Shown: positions 26,487 to 35,885, counted from the first letter of the stretch. The stretch is 64,000 nt of DNA from GCA-003244245 sp963823755 (GCA_963823755.1 CAWGMP010000018.1:1-64000); one strand, 5' to 3'. A program made the numbers and translations. The notes: a model not told the origin generated them from the sequence alone.

Positions 26487-27358
26487 CGGACCGTCCTCCT
26501 CAGATCGTGGGTATCGACTCGCTCGGTACCGGCTGGTCCGGTATCGAACGCCACAGTCGCGACACTGCCGAACCGGCGGTCCCGGGCGGCGTAGACCTCA
26601 CAGGCCCGCCACAGATCTCGGCGATCCAGGTCGGGGAACAGCACATCCTGAAACACCAGCTCTGCGTAGGCAGCCTGCCAGATCAGGAAGTTGGAGATGC
26701 GCTGCTCGCCTGACGGGCGCAGGAACAGGTCCACGTCGGGCATATCCGGTTCGTCCAGGTAGCGGGCGAGCATCCGTTCGTCGACCCGCTCGGGGTCGAT
26801 CTCACCGCGGGCCGCCCGGCGGGCCACCTCGCGCGCCGCATCGGCGATCTCGGCGCGACCGCCGTAGTTCACGCACATGGTCAACGTCATCACGTCGTTG
26901 GCCGCGGTGAGCTCCTCGGCGGCCTCGAGCTCCCGGATCACGCTGCGCCACAACCGCGGGTGGCGACCGGCCCAGCGCACCCGCACACCCATCTCGTGCA
27001 TCTGATCACGGCGGCGGCGGATGACGTCGCGGTTGAAGCCCATCAAGAACCGCACCTCGTCGGGGCTACGTCGCCAGTTCTCGGTGGAGAACGCGTAAGC
27101 CGACAGCCACCTCACGCCCAACTCGATGCAGCCGGACACGACATCCATCAGCACAGCCTCACCCCGGCGGTGGCCTTCGGTACGGGGCAGCCCGCGCTCC
27201 TGCGCCCAGCGCCCGTTGCCATCCATCACCAGAGCGACGTGCCGGGGCACCCGCTCCGCGGGGATCAACGGTGGCCGGGCGCCGGAGGGATGCGGATCAG
27301 GTGCACGCACCGCCACGCCGGTGCGCCCGTGCGCTCCTCGCCGTTGCCGCCGCTGCAT
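26483..27358 (-). CDS. uppS: (Z)-prenyl diphosphate synthase
   Basis: A 291-residue cis-prenyltransferase that builds the polyprenyl carrier for the cell wall. HVALVMDGNGRWAQERGLPR carries the catalytic Asp, YAFSTENWRR the second motif, and RPSGEQRISNFLIWQAAYAE the C-terminal signature. ATG 27358 is preferred; an upstream ATG at 27385 would place the start inside the 25-bp inverted repeat, so initiation may feel that structure. Confidence 0.94.
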   Translation of the reverse strand: MQRRQRRGAHGRTGVAVRAPDPHPSGARPPLIPAERVPRHVALVMDGNGRWAQERGLPRTEGHRRGEAVLMDVVSGCIELGVRWLSAYAFSTENWRRSPDEVRFLMGFNRDVIRRRRDQMHEMGVRVRWAGRHPRLWRSVIRELEAAEELTAANDVMTLTMCVNYGGRAEIADAAREVARRAARGEIDPERVDERMLARYLDEPDMPDVDLFLRPSGEQRISNFLIWQAAYAELVFQDVLFPDLDRRDLWRACEVYAARDRRFGSVATVAFDTGPAGTERVDTHDLRRTVR

Positions 27359-27372
27359 CGGATGCCATCCTG

Positions 27373-27452
27373 CCGCCTGCCGCATTCAGCGGGCTCAGCG
27401 GGGTTACAGACGGCTGGATGATCCCGTTGAGCCCGCTGAATGCGGCAGGCGG
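27373..27452. repeat. 25-bp perfect inverted repeat between recO and uppS
   Basis: Arms 27373-27397 and 27428-27452 are exact reverse complements (outer CCGCCTGCC, inner GGGCTCA), with a 30-nt spacer. The right arm encodes the last residues of RecO and the left arm precedes uppS. It has no T tract. It could be a mobile palindrome that altered the recO 3' end, or an RNA hairpin ahead of uppS. Confidence 0.85.
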
Positions 27453-28180
27453 GGCCGTTCTACCAGCGGTAGGGAGCGGAGCTGGCGTTCCAGGTGCCAC
27501 TGCAGATGAGCGGCGACCAGGCCGCTGCCTTCCCGGCAGACCGCGGCCGGCACGCGCTCGGCGATCTGCCAGTCCCCGCGCACCAGGGCGTCGAGCAGTT
27601 CCAGGGTCTGTGCCGATGGGGTGACCGCGCCGGACGGACGGCACCCGGGACAGACCACACCCCCGGCGGGAACGCTGAACGCCCGGTGCGGGCCCGGTGC
27701 GCCGCATCGGGCGCATTCGGTCAGTGCAGGCGCCCACCCGGCGGCGGTCATCGCGCGGAGCAGGAAAGCGTCAAGCACCAGCGGGGTTTGCCGCTGCCCG
27801 TCGGCCAACGCCCGCAGTGCCCCCACGACCAGCAGGTACAGCCGCAGTACCGGCTCACCCTCGGCGCCGGCCAGCCGCTCGGCGGTCTCCAGTACCGCGC
27901 AGCCGGTGGTGTAGCGGCCATAGTCGCCGACCAGCCGGGCACCGAAGCCGTCGACCGTCTCGACCTGGGTGACGATGTCCAGCGTCCGCCCGCGATGGAA
28001 CTGCACGTCGACGTGCCCGAACGGCTCCAGCCGCGCGCCGAACCTCGACGAGGTACGCCGCACCCCCTTGGCCACCGCGCGCACCCGCCCGTGCCTGCGG
28101 GTCAGCAGTGTGATGATGCGGTCGGCCTCACCCAACTTCTGCACCCGCAGCACCACCCCGGTGTCGCGGTACAGGTTCAC
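27404..28180 (-). CDS. recO: DNA repair protein RecO
   Basis: A 258-residue RecO: N-terminal OB fold (MNLYRDTGVVLRVQKLGEAD, then RIITLLTRRHGRVRAVAKGV) and a C-terminal zinc finger (CARCGAPG and CPGC). It loads RecA onto SSB-coated DNA with RecR. The family usually ends near LRSLPLVER; the last 15 or so residues (RPRLPHSAGSTGSSSRL) come from the inverted repeat and are probably an add-on. GTG 28180 is used. Confidence 0.92.
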   Translation of the reverse strand: MNLYRDTGVVLRVQKLGEADRIITLLTRRHGRVRAVAKGVRRTSSRFGARLEPFGHVDVQFHRGRTLDIVTQVETVDGFGARLVGDYGRYTTGCAVLETAERLAGAEGEPVLRLYLLVVGALRALADGQRQTPLVLDAFLLRAMTAAGWAPALTECARCGAPGPHRAFSVPAGGVVCPGCRPSGAVTPSAQTLELLDALVRGDWQIAERVPAAVCREGSGLVAAHLQWHLERQLRSLPLVERPRLPHSAGSTGSSSRL

Positions 28181-28228
28181 CCGCCCATCGTCGCACCACC
28201 AGGCTGCCGCCGGATGCCGACGCGCGAG

Positions 28229-29158
28229 TCAAAAACCCAGACGACGCAGCTGCTTGGGATCACGCTGCCAGTCCTTGGCGACCTTCACATGCAGATCCAG
28301 GTAGACCGAGGTGCCCAGCAAGGCCTCGATGTGCGTCCGCGCGCGGGAGCCGACTTCCTTGAGCCGCTGGCCACCGCGTCCGATCACGATCGACTTCTGG
28401 CTGTCCCGCTCGACGTAGAGATTCACATAGACGTCGAGCAGGTCAGCCCGCCCCTCCCGCGGGTTCATCTCCTCCACCACGACGGCCAGCGAGTGCGGCA
28501 GCTCGTCGCGCACACCCTCCAACGCCGCCTCCCGTACCAGCTCAGCAACCAGGGTCTGCTCTGGTTCGTCGGTGAGCTCCCCACTGGGGTACAGCGGAGG
28601 TGACTCCGGCATCCGGACCAGCAGCAAGTCTGCGAGCAGCTTCACCTGGAAACCATCAACCCCGGACACCGGCACCAGCTCGGCAAACTCCTCGAAACCG
28701 GCCGAGCGCGCCAGGTCGGCCAGCCCGGCGAGTTGCTCGGCCACCCGCTGCGGGGCCACCAGGTCAGTCTTGGTGACGATGCCGAACACCGGGGTGCGCC
28801 GGGCCAACGCGGCCAGCTCACCGGCGATGAACCGGTCGCCGGCCCCGATCACGGCGTCGGCCGGCACGCATAAGCCGATCACATCCACCTCAGACCAGGT
28901 TGTGCGCACCAGGCTGTTGAGCCGTTCACCGAGCAGGGTACGTGGCCGGTGCAGACCGGGCGTGTCCACCAGGATGAGCTGCCCGTGCGGCTGGTGCACG
29001 ATTCCCCGGATGGTGTGCCGGGTGGTCTGGGGCCTGCTCGAGGTGATCGCCACCTTCTGGCCCACCAACGAGTTGGTCAACGTCGACTTGCCGACGTTGG
29101 GTCTGCCCACCAGGCAGGCGAACCCGGCCCGAAACGGCCCGTCGATCTGTTGTGTCAC
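28229..29158 (-). CDS. era: GTPase Era
   Basis: A 309-residue Era, a 16S rRNA-binding GTPase for 30S maturation. GRPNVGKSTLTN (G1), RQTT-type RPQTTRH (G2 region), DTPGLHRPR (G3) and TKTD (G4) are seen. A C-terminal KH domain holds VIGRGGQRLKEVG. GTG 29158 overlaps the upstream gene by 4 bp. Normal length. Confidence 0.96.
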   Translation of the reverse strand: MTQQIDGPFRAGFACLVGRPNVGKSTLTNSLVGQKVAITSSRPQTTRHTIRGIVHQPHGQLILVDTPGLHRPRTLLGERLNSLVRTTWSEVDVIGLCVPADAVIGAGDRFIAGELAALARRTPVFGIVTKTDLVAPQRVAEQLAGLADLARSAGFEEFAELVPVSGVDGFQVKLLADLLLVRMPESPPLYPSGELTDEPEQTLVAELVREAALEGVRDELPHSLAVVVEEMNPREGRADLLDVYVNLYVERDSQKSIVIGRGGQRLKEVGSRARTHIEALLGTSVYLDLHVKVAKDWQRDPKQLRRLGF

Positions 29159-29529
29159 GCCTGTGCCGCCGTACCGAGCACGCTGCTGACGTCACCGCGG
29201 CTGTCGACCACCAGCACCGGGGCAGTAGGCCCCAACTCGCGGACAGCAGCCAGCGAGGCAGCATCGACGGCGCCCGACGCGGACACCACTGCGGCCGCCT
29301 CCAGGCCGGTCGCCCCGCTGGCCAGCGCTGCGGCCACCGCCGCTTGCAACGCGGTCAGCGCCAGCGAGGGCAGCGACACCGTGACGCCGATGTAGGTGCG
29401 CCCATCAGTGTCGCGCACCGCGGCACCTTCGGCAGCTCCGGTGCGGGCCAGCGCCGAGCGCGCCAATGTCACGATCTTGGCGTCCTCCGGGTCCAAGGCA
29501 ACAGAGCCGAGGTTGACGGTCTCAGGCAC
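29155..29529 (-). CDS. Cytidine-deaminase-fold-like conserved protein
   Basis: A 124-residue protein between the CBS-domain gene and era, the usual place of a small deaminase-like protein in actinobacteria. LGSVALDPEDAKIVTLARSA and GRTYIGVTVSLPSLALTALQ followed by AAVAAALASGA match cytidine-deaminase strands and helices. The zinc ligands (HAE and PCxxC) are missing, so it is probably not an active deaminase. Start GTG 29529 overlaps the upstream stop by 8 bp. Confidence 0.7.
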   Translation of the reverse strand: MPETVNLGSVALDPEDAKIVTLARSALARTGAAEGAAVRDTDGRTYIGVTVSLPSLALTALQAAVAAALASGATGLEAAAVVSASGAVDAASLAAVRELGPTAPVLVVDSRGDVSSVLGTAAQA

Positions 29530-30889
29530 GGGTGTCGCTCGCTTCCTGCGGCGGGTCCGCCGCAACGGGGTCTGACTGCGTAACGGGGTCCGATCGGGCG
29601 GGAACCCGGCCTGCGGTCACCGTGGTGATGCGCAACCGTCCGCGACGATCATTACCGCCCTCGGCCCGCAGCCGCAGGCCGGCTACATCGGCCTCGGCCC
29701 CGGGTAGCGGCACCCGACCCAATCGTTGCGCCAGCAGCCCACCCACGGTCTCCACATCGGTATCCGCGAGGTCCACTGCGAACAGCTCACCCAGATCGAT
29801 CACCGGCAGCCGGCTGATCACCCGTACCCTACCGTCTCCGAGGTGCTCGATCGGCGGGCGCTGGTCGGTATCAGACTCGTCGGTGATCTCACCGACGATC
29901 TCCTCGAGGATGTCCTCGATCGTCAACAGGCCAGCGGTGCCACCGTATTCGTCGACGACGATGGCCAGATGGTTGCGCGAGAGCTGCATCTCCTTGAGCA
30001 GCCCGGTGAGCAGCTTGGAGTCCGGCACAAACGTCGCAGGCCGCATCACCTCACCGACGGTGCCTTTCGCGGGGCCTTCAGGGGGGCCTCCAGCGGGGCC
30101 GCTCCGGCGCTCGGCTGCCACGAGATCCTTGATGTGCACGACGCCGACGATGTCATCGACGCTGTCCCCGAGCACCGGGATCCGGGAGAATCCAGACCGC
30201 AAGCACAGCGCCACTGCCTGACGTATCGATTTGTCCTGCTCGATCCAGACGATCTCGGTTCGGGGCACCATCACCTCACGGGCCACGGTGTCCCCGAGCT
30301 CGAACACGGAGTGGATCATCTCGGCTTCACCGGCCTCGACCACCCCGCGCTGTCCCGCCATATCCACCATCTCTCGCAGTTCGACCTCGGAGCTGAACGG
30401 CCCTTCCGGAAAACCACGGCCGGGCGTGATCGCATTGCCGACGAAGATGAGCAGCCGCGACAGCGGGCCCAGAACTCGGCCCAGCACCAGGACCGGTCCA
30501 GCCACCAGGAGACCGACGGCGTAGGGATGCTGGCGGCCGATGGTGCGCGGACCCACCCCGACGATCACGTAGGTGACCACCACCATCGCCAACCCAGCAA
30601 CCAGTACCACCAGCCAGGTCGGCGAAAACGCCCGCGCCACCGCTACGGTGACCAGCACTGTGGCCGTCAGCTCGCAGCTCAGCCGCAACAACAGCAGCAG
30701 GTTGACGTGCCGGGGTCGGTCGGCGACCACGAGTGCCAGCGCTCTGGCACCAAACCGACCGGAGCGCACCAGCGCGTCGACCCGGGCCCGTGATGCCGCG
30801 CCCAACGCGGCATCGGCCGCGGCGAAGGCCCCCGCGGCCACCACCAGAGCGGCAGCCAGCGTGAGCAGGGGGACCGAAGACATCTGCAC
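29522..30889 (-). CDS. HlyC/CorC-family CNNM/CBS-domain membrane protein
   Basis: A 455-residue protein with an N-terminal DUF21/CNNM membrane domain (several hydrophobic helices to about residue 150). Two CBS domains follow (EVMVPRTEIVWIEQDKSIRQ; GYGG-like DEYGGTAGLLTIEDILEEIV) and then a C-terminal CorC_HlyC domain. It is probably a magnesium or cobalt efflux-related protein, as for the family; it is not a true hemolysin. GTG 30889 or ATG 30883 could start it. Order ybeY-CBS-era is standard. Confidence 0.9.
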   Translation of the reverse strand: MQMSSVPLLTLAAALVVAAGAFAAADAALGAASRARVDALVRSGRFGARALALVVADRPRHVNLLLLLRLSCELTATVLVTVAVARAFSPTWLVVLVAGLAMVVVTYVIVGVGPRTIGRQHPYAVGLLVAGPVLVLGRVLGPLSRLLIFVGNAITPGRGFPEGPFSSEVELREMVDMAGQRGVVEAGEAEMIHSVFELGDTVAREVMVPRTEIVWIEQDKSIRQAVALCLRSGFSRIPVLGDSVDDIVGVVHIKDLVAAERRSGPAGGPPEGPAKGTVGEVMRPATFVPDSKLLTGLLKEMQLSRNHLAIVVDEYGGTAGLLTIEDILEEIVGEITDESDTDQRPPIEHLGDGRVRVISRLPVIDLGELFAVDLADTDVETVGGLLAQRLGRVPLPGAEADVAGLRLRAEGGNDRRGRLRITTVTAGRVPARSDPVTQSDPVAADPPQEASDTRA

Positions 30890-30927
30890 CGTCGGGCTAT
30901 CCGCTATTCCGGGGCTGTCTTGGGACG

Positions 30928-31497
30928 TTATCCCGGAGGGCCGGATTCCTCCGGCCCGTCCAGACCGACCACTCCGAGCAGCCTGGTGTCCGCGTCCCGC
31001 TGGGCGATCCGGCGCCGACTGGCCCGGTCAGCGCGATGGAACTCGTCGAGGATCCGAGCCTGCAATGTGAACATCTCGCGCTCTTCGGCGGGTTCGGCGT
31101 GGTCGTAGCCCAGCAGGTGCAACACGCCGTGCACAGTGAGCAGCTGCAGCTCATCGAGTACTGAGTGACCCGCTGCGGCGGCCTGCTCCTTCGCGACCTC
31201 GGGGCACAGCACGATGTCACCGAGCAACGCTGGGCCACCGGATGGGCTGTCCGGCCTGCCGCCCGCCACCAGGCCACCCTCGTCCGCTTCGTCCATCGGG
31301 AAGGCCATCACGTCCGTGGGCCCCGGCAAGTCCATCCAGCGCTGGTGCAGATCGGCCATCACCCCGCTGCCGACCAGCAGCATGGACAACTCGGCCAACG
31401 GACTGACGCCCAACCGATCCATCGCGAACCGCGCCGCCGCCGCGATCGACGCCTCGGCGACGGCGGTGCCGGACTCGTTGGCGATCTCGATACCCAC
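30928..31497 (-). CDS. ybeY: rRNA maturation endoribonuclease YbeY
   Basis: A 189-residue zinc RNase for 16S 3'-end processing and ribosome quality control. HGVLHLLGYDH is the HxxxHxxxxxH zinc site, and TDVMAFPMDE precedes it. GTG 31497 gives the family start VGIEIANESG; the frame also opens at GTG 31530 inside the phoH 3' end. Confidence 0.94.
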   Translation of the reverse strand: MGIEIANESGTAVAEASIAAAARFAMDRLGVSPLAELSMLLVGSGVMADLHQRWMDLPGPTDVMAFPMDEADEGGLVAGGRPDSPSGGPALLGDIVLCPEVAKEQAAAAGHSVLDELQLLTVHGVLHLLGYDHAEPAEEREMFTLQARILDEFHRADRASRRRIAQRDADTRLLGVVGLDGPEESGPPG

Positions 31498-31504
31498 CGA
31501 CGGG

Positions 31505-32605
31505 TCACCGCCTCCGGCGGCGGTCGGCACGGTTGGCCATCGGGCGCGCTCCGGTGGTTTCCTGGACGACGTCCCACCGTGCGTAAGCGTCCACGATGTC
31601 GGTCACCAGCCGGTGGCGGACGACGTCGGCGCTGGACAGCTGCGCGAAGTGCACGTCATCCACACCCTCGAGGATGTGCTGCACGATCCGCAGCCCCGAC
31701 ACCTGACCGCCCGGCAGGTCGATCTGCGTGACGTCACCGGTGACCACGACCTTGGAGCCGAAGCCGAGCCGGGTGAGGAACATCTTCATCTGCTCCGGGG
31801 TGGTGTTCTGCGCCTCGTCGAGGATGATGAAAGCGTCATTGAGGGTACGGCCACGCATGTAGGCCAGTGGAGCGACCTCGATGGTGCCGGCGGCCATCAG
31901 CTTAGGGATCGACTCCGGGTCGAGCATGTCATGCAGCGCGTCGTACAGCGGACGCAGGTACGGGTCGATCTTCTCGTACAGGGTGCCGGGCAGGAAGCCC
32001 AACCGCTCCCCCGCCTCGACCGCCGGCCGGGTCAGGATGATCCGGTTGACCTGCTTGGCCTGCAACGACTGTACCGCCTTGGCCATGGCCAGGTAGGTCT
32101 TGCCGGTACCGGCGGGTCCGATGCCGAACACGATCGTGTAGTGATCGATGGCATCGACGTAGCGCTTCTGGTTCAACGTCTTGGGCCGGATCGTGCGGCC
32201 ACGCCGGGACAGGATGTCCAGGCTGAGCACCTCGGCGGGTGATTCCGCGCCTCCCTGGGTGAGCATCGCCAGGGTCGCCCGGACTGCGTCCGGGCCGAGT
32301 TGCTGACCGCGACGGGCCAGGATGACCAGCTCGCCGAAGGCCCGCTCGGCGAATGCGACGTCCGCCGGGGTGCCGGATAGCGTGACCTCGTTGCCCCGCA
32401 CGTGCACGTCGGCAGCGAGCAGATCCTCGGTCACCTTCAGGTTCTCGTCGCGGGATCCCAGCAGAGCCAGCACGGCGGAGTCCGGGATCACGATCTTCGA
32501 CTGGACCGGTTCGGGCTGTGTCGTCTCCGAACCGGATCGGGAGGCGCCCTCCACCGGGGTAGGGGTCACGTGTGCGTGGGTCCTGCTTCCTGCGCGCTCG
32601 CGCAT
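31505..32605 (-). CDS. phoH: PhoH-family ATPase
   Basis: A 366-residue PhoH1-type P-loop protein. GIGPAGTGKTYLAMAKA is Walker A, DAFIILDEAQNTTPEQ Walker B, and an N-terminal KH-like region (VHVRGNEVTLSGTPADV) precedes them. Family members are NTPases linked to RNA metabolism beside ybeY. ATG 32605 is taken; a GTG a few codons later is possible. A long hairpin lies upstream. Confidence 0.93.
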   Translation of the reverse strand: MRERAGSRTHAHVTPTPVEGASRSGSETTQPEPVQSKIVIPDSAVLALLGSRDENLKVTEDLLAADVHVRGNEVTLSGTPADVAFAERAFGELVILARRGQQLGPDAVRATLAMLTQGGAESPAEVLSLDILSRRGRTIRPKTLNQKRYVDAIDHYTIVFGIGPAGTGKTYLAMAKAVQSLQAKQVNRIILTRPAVEAGERLGFLPGTLYEKIDPYLRPLYDALHDMLDPESIPKLMAAGTIEVAPLAYMRGRTLNDAFIILDEAQNTTPEQMKMFLTRLGFGSKVVVTGDVTQIDLPGGQVSGLRIVQHILEGVDDVHFAQLSSADVVRHRLVTDIVDAYARWDVVQETTGARPMANRADRRRRR

Positions 32606-32689
32606 CGACGGTCAACCGGCACGGCTGATGTTATGGGAATGTTCGCATGAGCGACAGCGCGATCGGAGCGCCTTGAGACGGGACTGGAT

Positions 32690-32734
32690 GCTGCGCCGCA
32701 GCGGGAACTGGGGGCTGTCCCGCCGCGGCGCAGC
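32690..32734. repeat. 17-bp inverted repeat with one mismatch, between rsmE and phoH
   Basis: Arms 32690-32706 and 32718-32734 pair at 16 of 17 positions around an 11-nt loop; the stem is nearly all G and C. There is no T tract. It lies about 85 bp upstream of phoH within a 230-bp gap, so it could weaken read-through from rsmE or be a structured leader. Confidence 0.6.
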
Positions 32735-32835
32735 GCCGCCGGACCGAGGGGGGAGGTGCCCGGCGGAGTCTCTGGGGGCTTGAGCCCCTTATCCCATTCT
32801 TACTCGATCAGGTGGTGTTACCCGGTCTTGCATAC

Positions 32836-33627
32836 TCACTGTAAATCTTTTTGGGCACTCATGGACAATATATCACCTGAATGCAGTAGAAACCACCGTT
32901 GAGAAAGGGCACCAATTGCACCGAGAGCAACCGCCCCTGCACTCGAAGAACGCAGCACGGCCGGACCTAGGCGCACCGGCCGGCCCCCCGCGGAAGTGAG
33001 CGCGGCCATCTCGGCCTCGGTGAGGCCGCCTTCGGGCCCGACGACCAGCAACAGTTCTCCCGCGGCGGGCAACGGGACCGAGACCAGCGGATCGGTCGCA
33101 CTCTCGTGCAGCACCAGGCACCCGGCCGCGGCGGCACAGCGCTGCCGGAGCACGGTGATGTCCACCGGCTCGGCCACCTCGGGGAACCGTCCCCGCCGGG
33201 ACTGCTTGGCCGCCTCGCGGGCCGTCTCGCGCCAACGGGACAGCGCCCTGGCACCACGCGGCCCCTCGTCCCAACGGGCGACGCAGCGGGCAGCTCGCCA
33301 GGGCAGCACCGCATCCACCCCGGCTTCGGTGGCCAGCTCCACCGACAGCTCCCCGCGCTGACCCTTGACCAGCGCCTGAGCCAGCGTCACCCGCAGGGCC
33401 GGAACCGGCTCGGTCGCCCGACGCAGCACCCGGAGCTGCAGCCGATCCCGACCGGTCTCGAGCACATCACACAAGGCCAGCTCACCACGGCCGTCGGTGA
33501 GCACCAGACTCTCGCCGGCGCGCAGCCGGCGCACTGTCGCGGCATGCCGGCCTTCCGGTCCGTCCAGCATCGTCTCGGCACCCTCAGGCGGCAGCTGCTC
33601 GGTGACGAACACCGGAAGGCTGCTCAT
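32836..33627 (-). CDS. rsmE: 16S rRNA m3U1498 methyltransferase
   Basis: A 263-residue SPOUT methyltransferase. The N-terminal PUA-like part begins MSSLPVFVTEQLPPEG, the SPOUT knot contains LLLVVGPEGGLTEAEM and the final VRLGPAVLRSSSAGAVALGA. The family normally ends near ALSQRW; about 18 extra residues (FLLHSGDILSMSAQKDLQ) come from an AT-rich patch at 32836-32890, hinting at replacement of the original 3' end. Confidence 0.93.
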   Translation of the reverse strand: MSSLPVFVTEQLPPEGAETMLDGPEGRHAATVRRLRAGESLVLTDGRGELALCDVLETGRDRLQLRVLRRATEPVPALRVTLAQALVKGQRGELSVELATEAGVDAVLPWRAARCVARWDEGPRGARALSRWRETAREAAKQSRRGRFPEVAEPVDITVLRQRCAAAAGCLVLHESATDPLVSVPLPAAGELLLVVGPEGGLTEAEMAALTSAGGRPVRLGPAVLRSSSAGAVALGAIGALSQRWFLLHSGDILSMSAQKDLQ

Positions 33628-33636
33628 CGCCGCCCC

Positions 33637-34794
33637 TCAGCGTCCACCCAAGGAATCCCGCAACCGGGAGAACAGGCCACCGGCCCGGCCGTTGGCCGTG
33701 AGTTCGGCCTGCTCCTCACCGCGCAGCAGGGCAAGCTCGCGCAACAGTTCCGTCTGCCGGGTGTCCAGCCGCGTCGGGGTGACGACATCGAGATGGACGA
33801 ACAGGTCACCGCGCCCCTCGGCGCGGCCCGTGCTGCGCAGCCGGGGCATCCCCCGGCTGCGCAGCACCAGCACGGTCGCGCACTGGGTGCCCGGTTCGAC
33901 CCGAACCTCCTCGGTGCCATCAAGGGTCTCCAGCACGACGGTGGTGCCCAGCGCGGCGGACGTCATCGGGACCCGTACGGTGCAGTGCAGGTCGGCACCG
34001 TCACGGGTGAACGTCTCGTGCGGCACCTCCTGCACCTCGACGTAGAGATCACCCGCGGGGCCACCACCGGATCCCACCTCGCCCTGGCCGGCCAGCCGCA
34101 CCCGCATCCCGTCACCCACCCCGGCAGGCACCTTGGCGGTGACGTTACGGCGAGCCCGGATCCGTCCGTCCCCGCCGCACTCGCGGCAGGGATCCGAAAT
34201 GACCTCGCCGACGCCGCGGCACACCGGGCACGGTCGCGAGGTCACCACCTGGCCGAGGAAGGAGCGCTGCACGTTCTGCACCTCTCCGGCGCCGGCACAG
34301 GTGTCGCAGGTCTGTGGCCGGGTCCCGGGCGCGCACCCAGACCCGTTGCATTCGCCACAGAGCACGGCGGTGTCCACGGCGAGCTCGCGGGATGCCCCTG
34401 CGGCGCACTCCTCAAGGGTGAGCTGCAGCCGGATCAGTGCGTCGGAACCGCTCTGCACCCTGCTGCGTGGCCCTCGCCGGCCGCCGGGCCCGCCGGTGGC
34501 GCCGAAGAAGGCGTCCATGATGTCGCCGAAACCGAACCCGCCGAAGGGGTCGCCCCCTGCGCCCCGCCCGGCGCCAGGCTCCAGTGGGTCCCCACCGAGG
34601 TCCACGATCTGGCGCTTCTGCGGATCGGTCAGCACCTCGTAGGCTGCAGTGACGTCCTGGAAGCGCTGCTGAGCTTGCGCTTCGGGGTTGACGTCGGGGT
34701 GCAGTTCACGCGCCAGCTTGCGGTAGGCGCGTTTGATCTGCTCCGCGCTGGCGTCCCGGGGCACTCCCAGGATTGCGTAATAGTCCCTGGCCAC
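33637..34794 (-). CDS. dnaJ: Chaperone DnaJ (DnaJ2-type)
   Basis: A 385-residue full-length DnaJ. The J domain (DYYAILGVPRDASAEQIKRA with HPD in LARELHPDVNP), a Gly-rich stretch and four CxxCxGxG zinc repeats (CGECNGSG, CDTCAGAG, CPVCRGVG, CRECGGDG) precede the substrate-binding C-terminus. GTG 34794. Together with hrcA it forms the second DnaJ unit of actinobacteria (DnaJ2). Confidence 0.96.
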   Translation of the reverse strand: MARDYYAILGVPRDASAEQIKRAYRKLARELHPDVNPEAQAQQRFQDVTAAYEVLTDPQKRQIVDLGGDPLEPGAGRGAGGDPFGGFGFGDIMDAFFGATGGPGGRRGPRSRVQSGSDALIRLQLTLEECAAGASRELAVDTAVLCGECNGSGCAPGTRPQTCDTCAGAGEVQNVQRSFLGQVVTSRPCPVCRGVGEVISDPCRECGGDGRIRARRNVTAKVPAGVGDGMRVRLAGQGEVGSGGGPAGDLYVEVQEVPHETFTRDGADLHCTVRVPMTSAALGTTVVLETLDGTEEVRVEPGTQCATVLVLRSRGMPRLRSTGRAEGRGDLFVHLDVVTPTRLDTRQTELLRELALLRGEEQAELTANGRAGGLFSRLRDSLGGR

Positions 34795-34862
34795 GCTGGC
34801 GTCCTCCTGCCGCAGCCCTCGCCGCGGTACTCGTCGTGCACATCGGTGAACTCAACACCTGC

Positions 34863-35885
34863 TCACCGGGTCGTCAGGATCTCCCCTACATATCGTGCTA
34901 CCGCACGCACCGCGGCGATGGTGCCGGGATAGTCCATCCTGGTCGGTCCCACCACGCCCATACCCCCGAGGACTGTGCCGTGCGAGGCATAGCCGATCGA
35001 GACCAACGAGGTACTGCGCATCTCCTCGGCCTCGTTCTCCTCGCCGATCCGCACCGTGATGGTCCCCGCGTCCCGGGCCGCGGCCAGCAACTTGAGCACC
35101 ACCACCTGCTCCTCCAACGCCTCGAGCACCTGACGCAACGAACCGGGGAAGTCGGTGGCGTTTCGTGTGAGGTTGGCAGTACCACCGAGCAACAGCCGCT
35201 CCTCGGGATGCTCCACCAACGTCTCGATCAACACCGTCGACGCCCGGATCATCGCATCCCGCAGCTCGATGGGAGTCTGCTCGGGCAGGTCGGCCACTGC
35301 CACCGAGGCCTCCGCCAACCGGCGCCCTGACAGCGCCTGGTTGAGCAACGTCCGCAGCTGCGCCACCTGTCCCTCGGTGATGACATCACCCAGATCGAGC
35401 AGGCGCTGGTCCACCCGCCCCGCGTCGGTGATGAGAACCAGCATCAACCGAGCCGGGGTCACCGCGAGCACCTCGAGGTGGCGCACCGTGGACCGGCTCA
35501 GGGTCGGGTACTGGATCACCGCTACCTGCCGGGTGAGCTGGGCGAGCAACCGCACGCTGCGGCGTAGCACGTCGTCGAGGTCGACCGCGCCGTGCAGGAA
35601 GCTGTGCACGGCGCGGCGTTCCGCCACCGACAACGGCTTCACTTCCGACAACCGGTCGACGAACAACCGGTAACCCTTGTCAGTGGGTACCCGACCGGCA
35701 CTGGTGTGCGGCTGCGTGATGTAGCCGTCCTCTTCCAGTGCCACCATGTCGTTGCGGATGGTCGCGCTGGACACCCCGAACTGGTGGCGCTCCACCAGCG
35801 AGCGGGACGCGACCGGTTCATGGGTGGCCACGTAATCCGTGACGATGGCGCGAAGGACTTCGAACCGGCGGTCGTCTGCGTTCAC
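34863..35885 (-). CDS. hrcA: Heat-inducible repressor HrcA
   Basis: A 340-residue HrcA. Winged-helix N-terminus (RRFEVLRAIVTDYVATHEPV, SSATIRNDMVALEEDGYI), GAF-like core and a dimer part ending ARYVGEILTTR. GTG 35885 follows GGAGGTGA; the longer open frame upstream is spurious. HrcA represses chaperone operons via CIRCE. I found no good CIRCE in the 140 bp upstream. Confidence 0.95.
   Translation of the reverse strand: MNADDRRFEVLRAIVTDYVATHEPVASRSLVERHQFGVSSATIRNDMVALEEDGYITQPHTSAGRVPTDKGYRLFVDRLSEVKPLSVAERRAVHSFLHGAVDLDDVLRRSVRLLAQLTRQVAVIQYPTLSRSTVRHLEVLAVTPARLMLVLITDAGRVDQRLLDLGDVITEGQVAQLRTLLNQALSGRRLAEASVAVADLPEQTPIELRDAMIRASTVLIETLVEHPEERLLLGGTANLTRNATDFPGSLRQVLEALEEQVVVLKLLAAARDAGTITVRIGEENEAEEMRSTSLVSIGYASHGTVLGGMGVVGPTRMDYPGTIAAVRAVARYVGEILTTR

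Noticed and set aside
29155..29529. Active cytidine deaminase
   Set aside because: The fold looks similar but zinc ligands (HAE, PCxxC) are missing.
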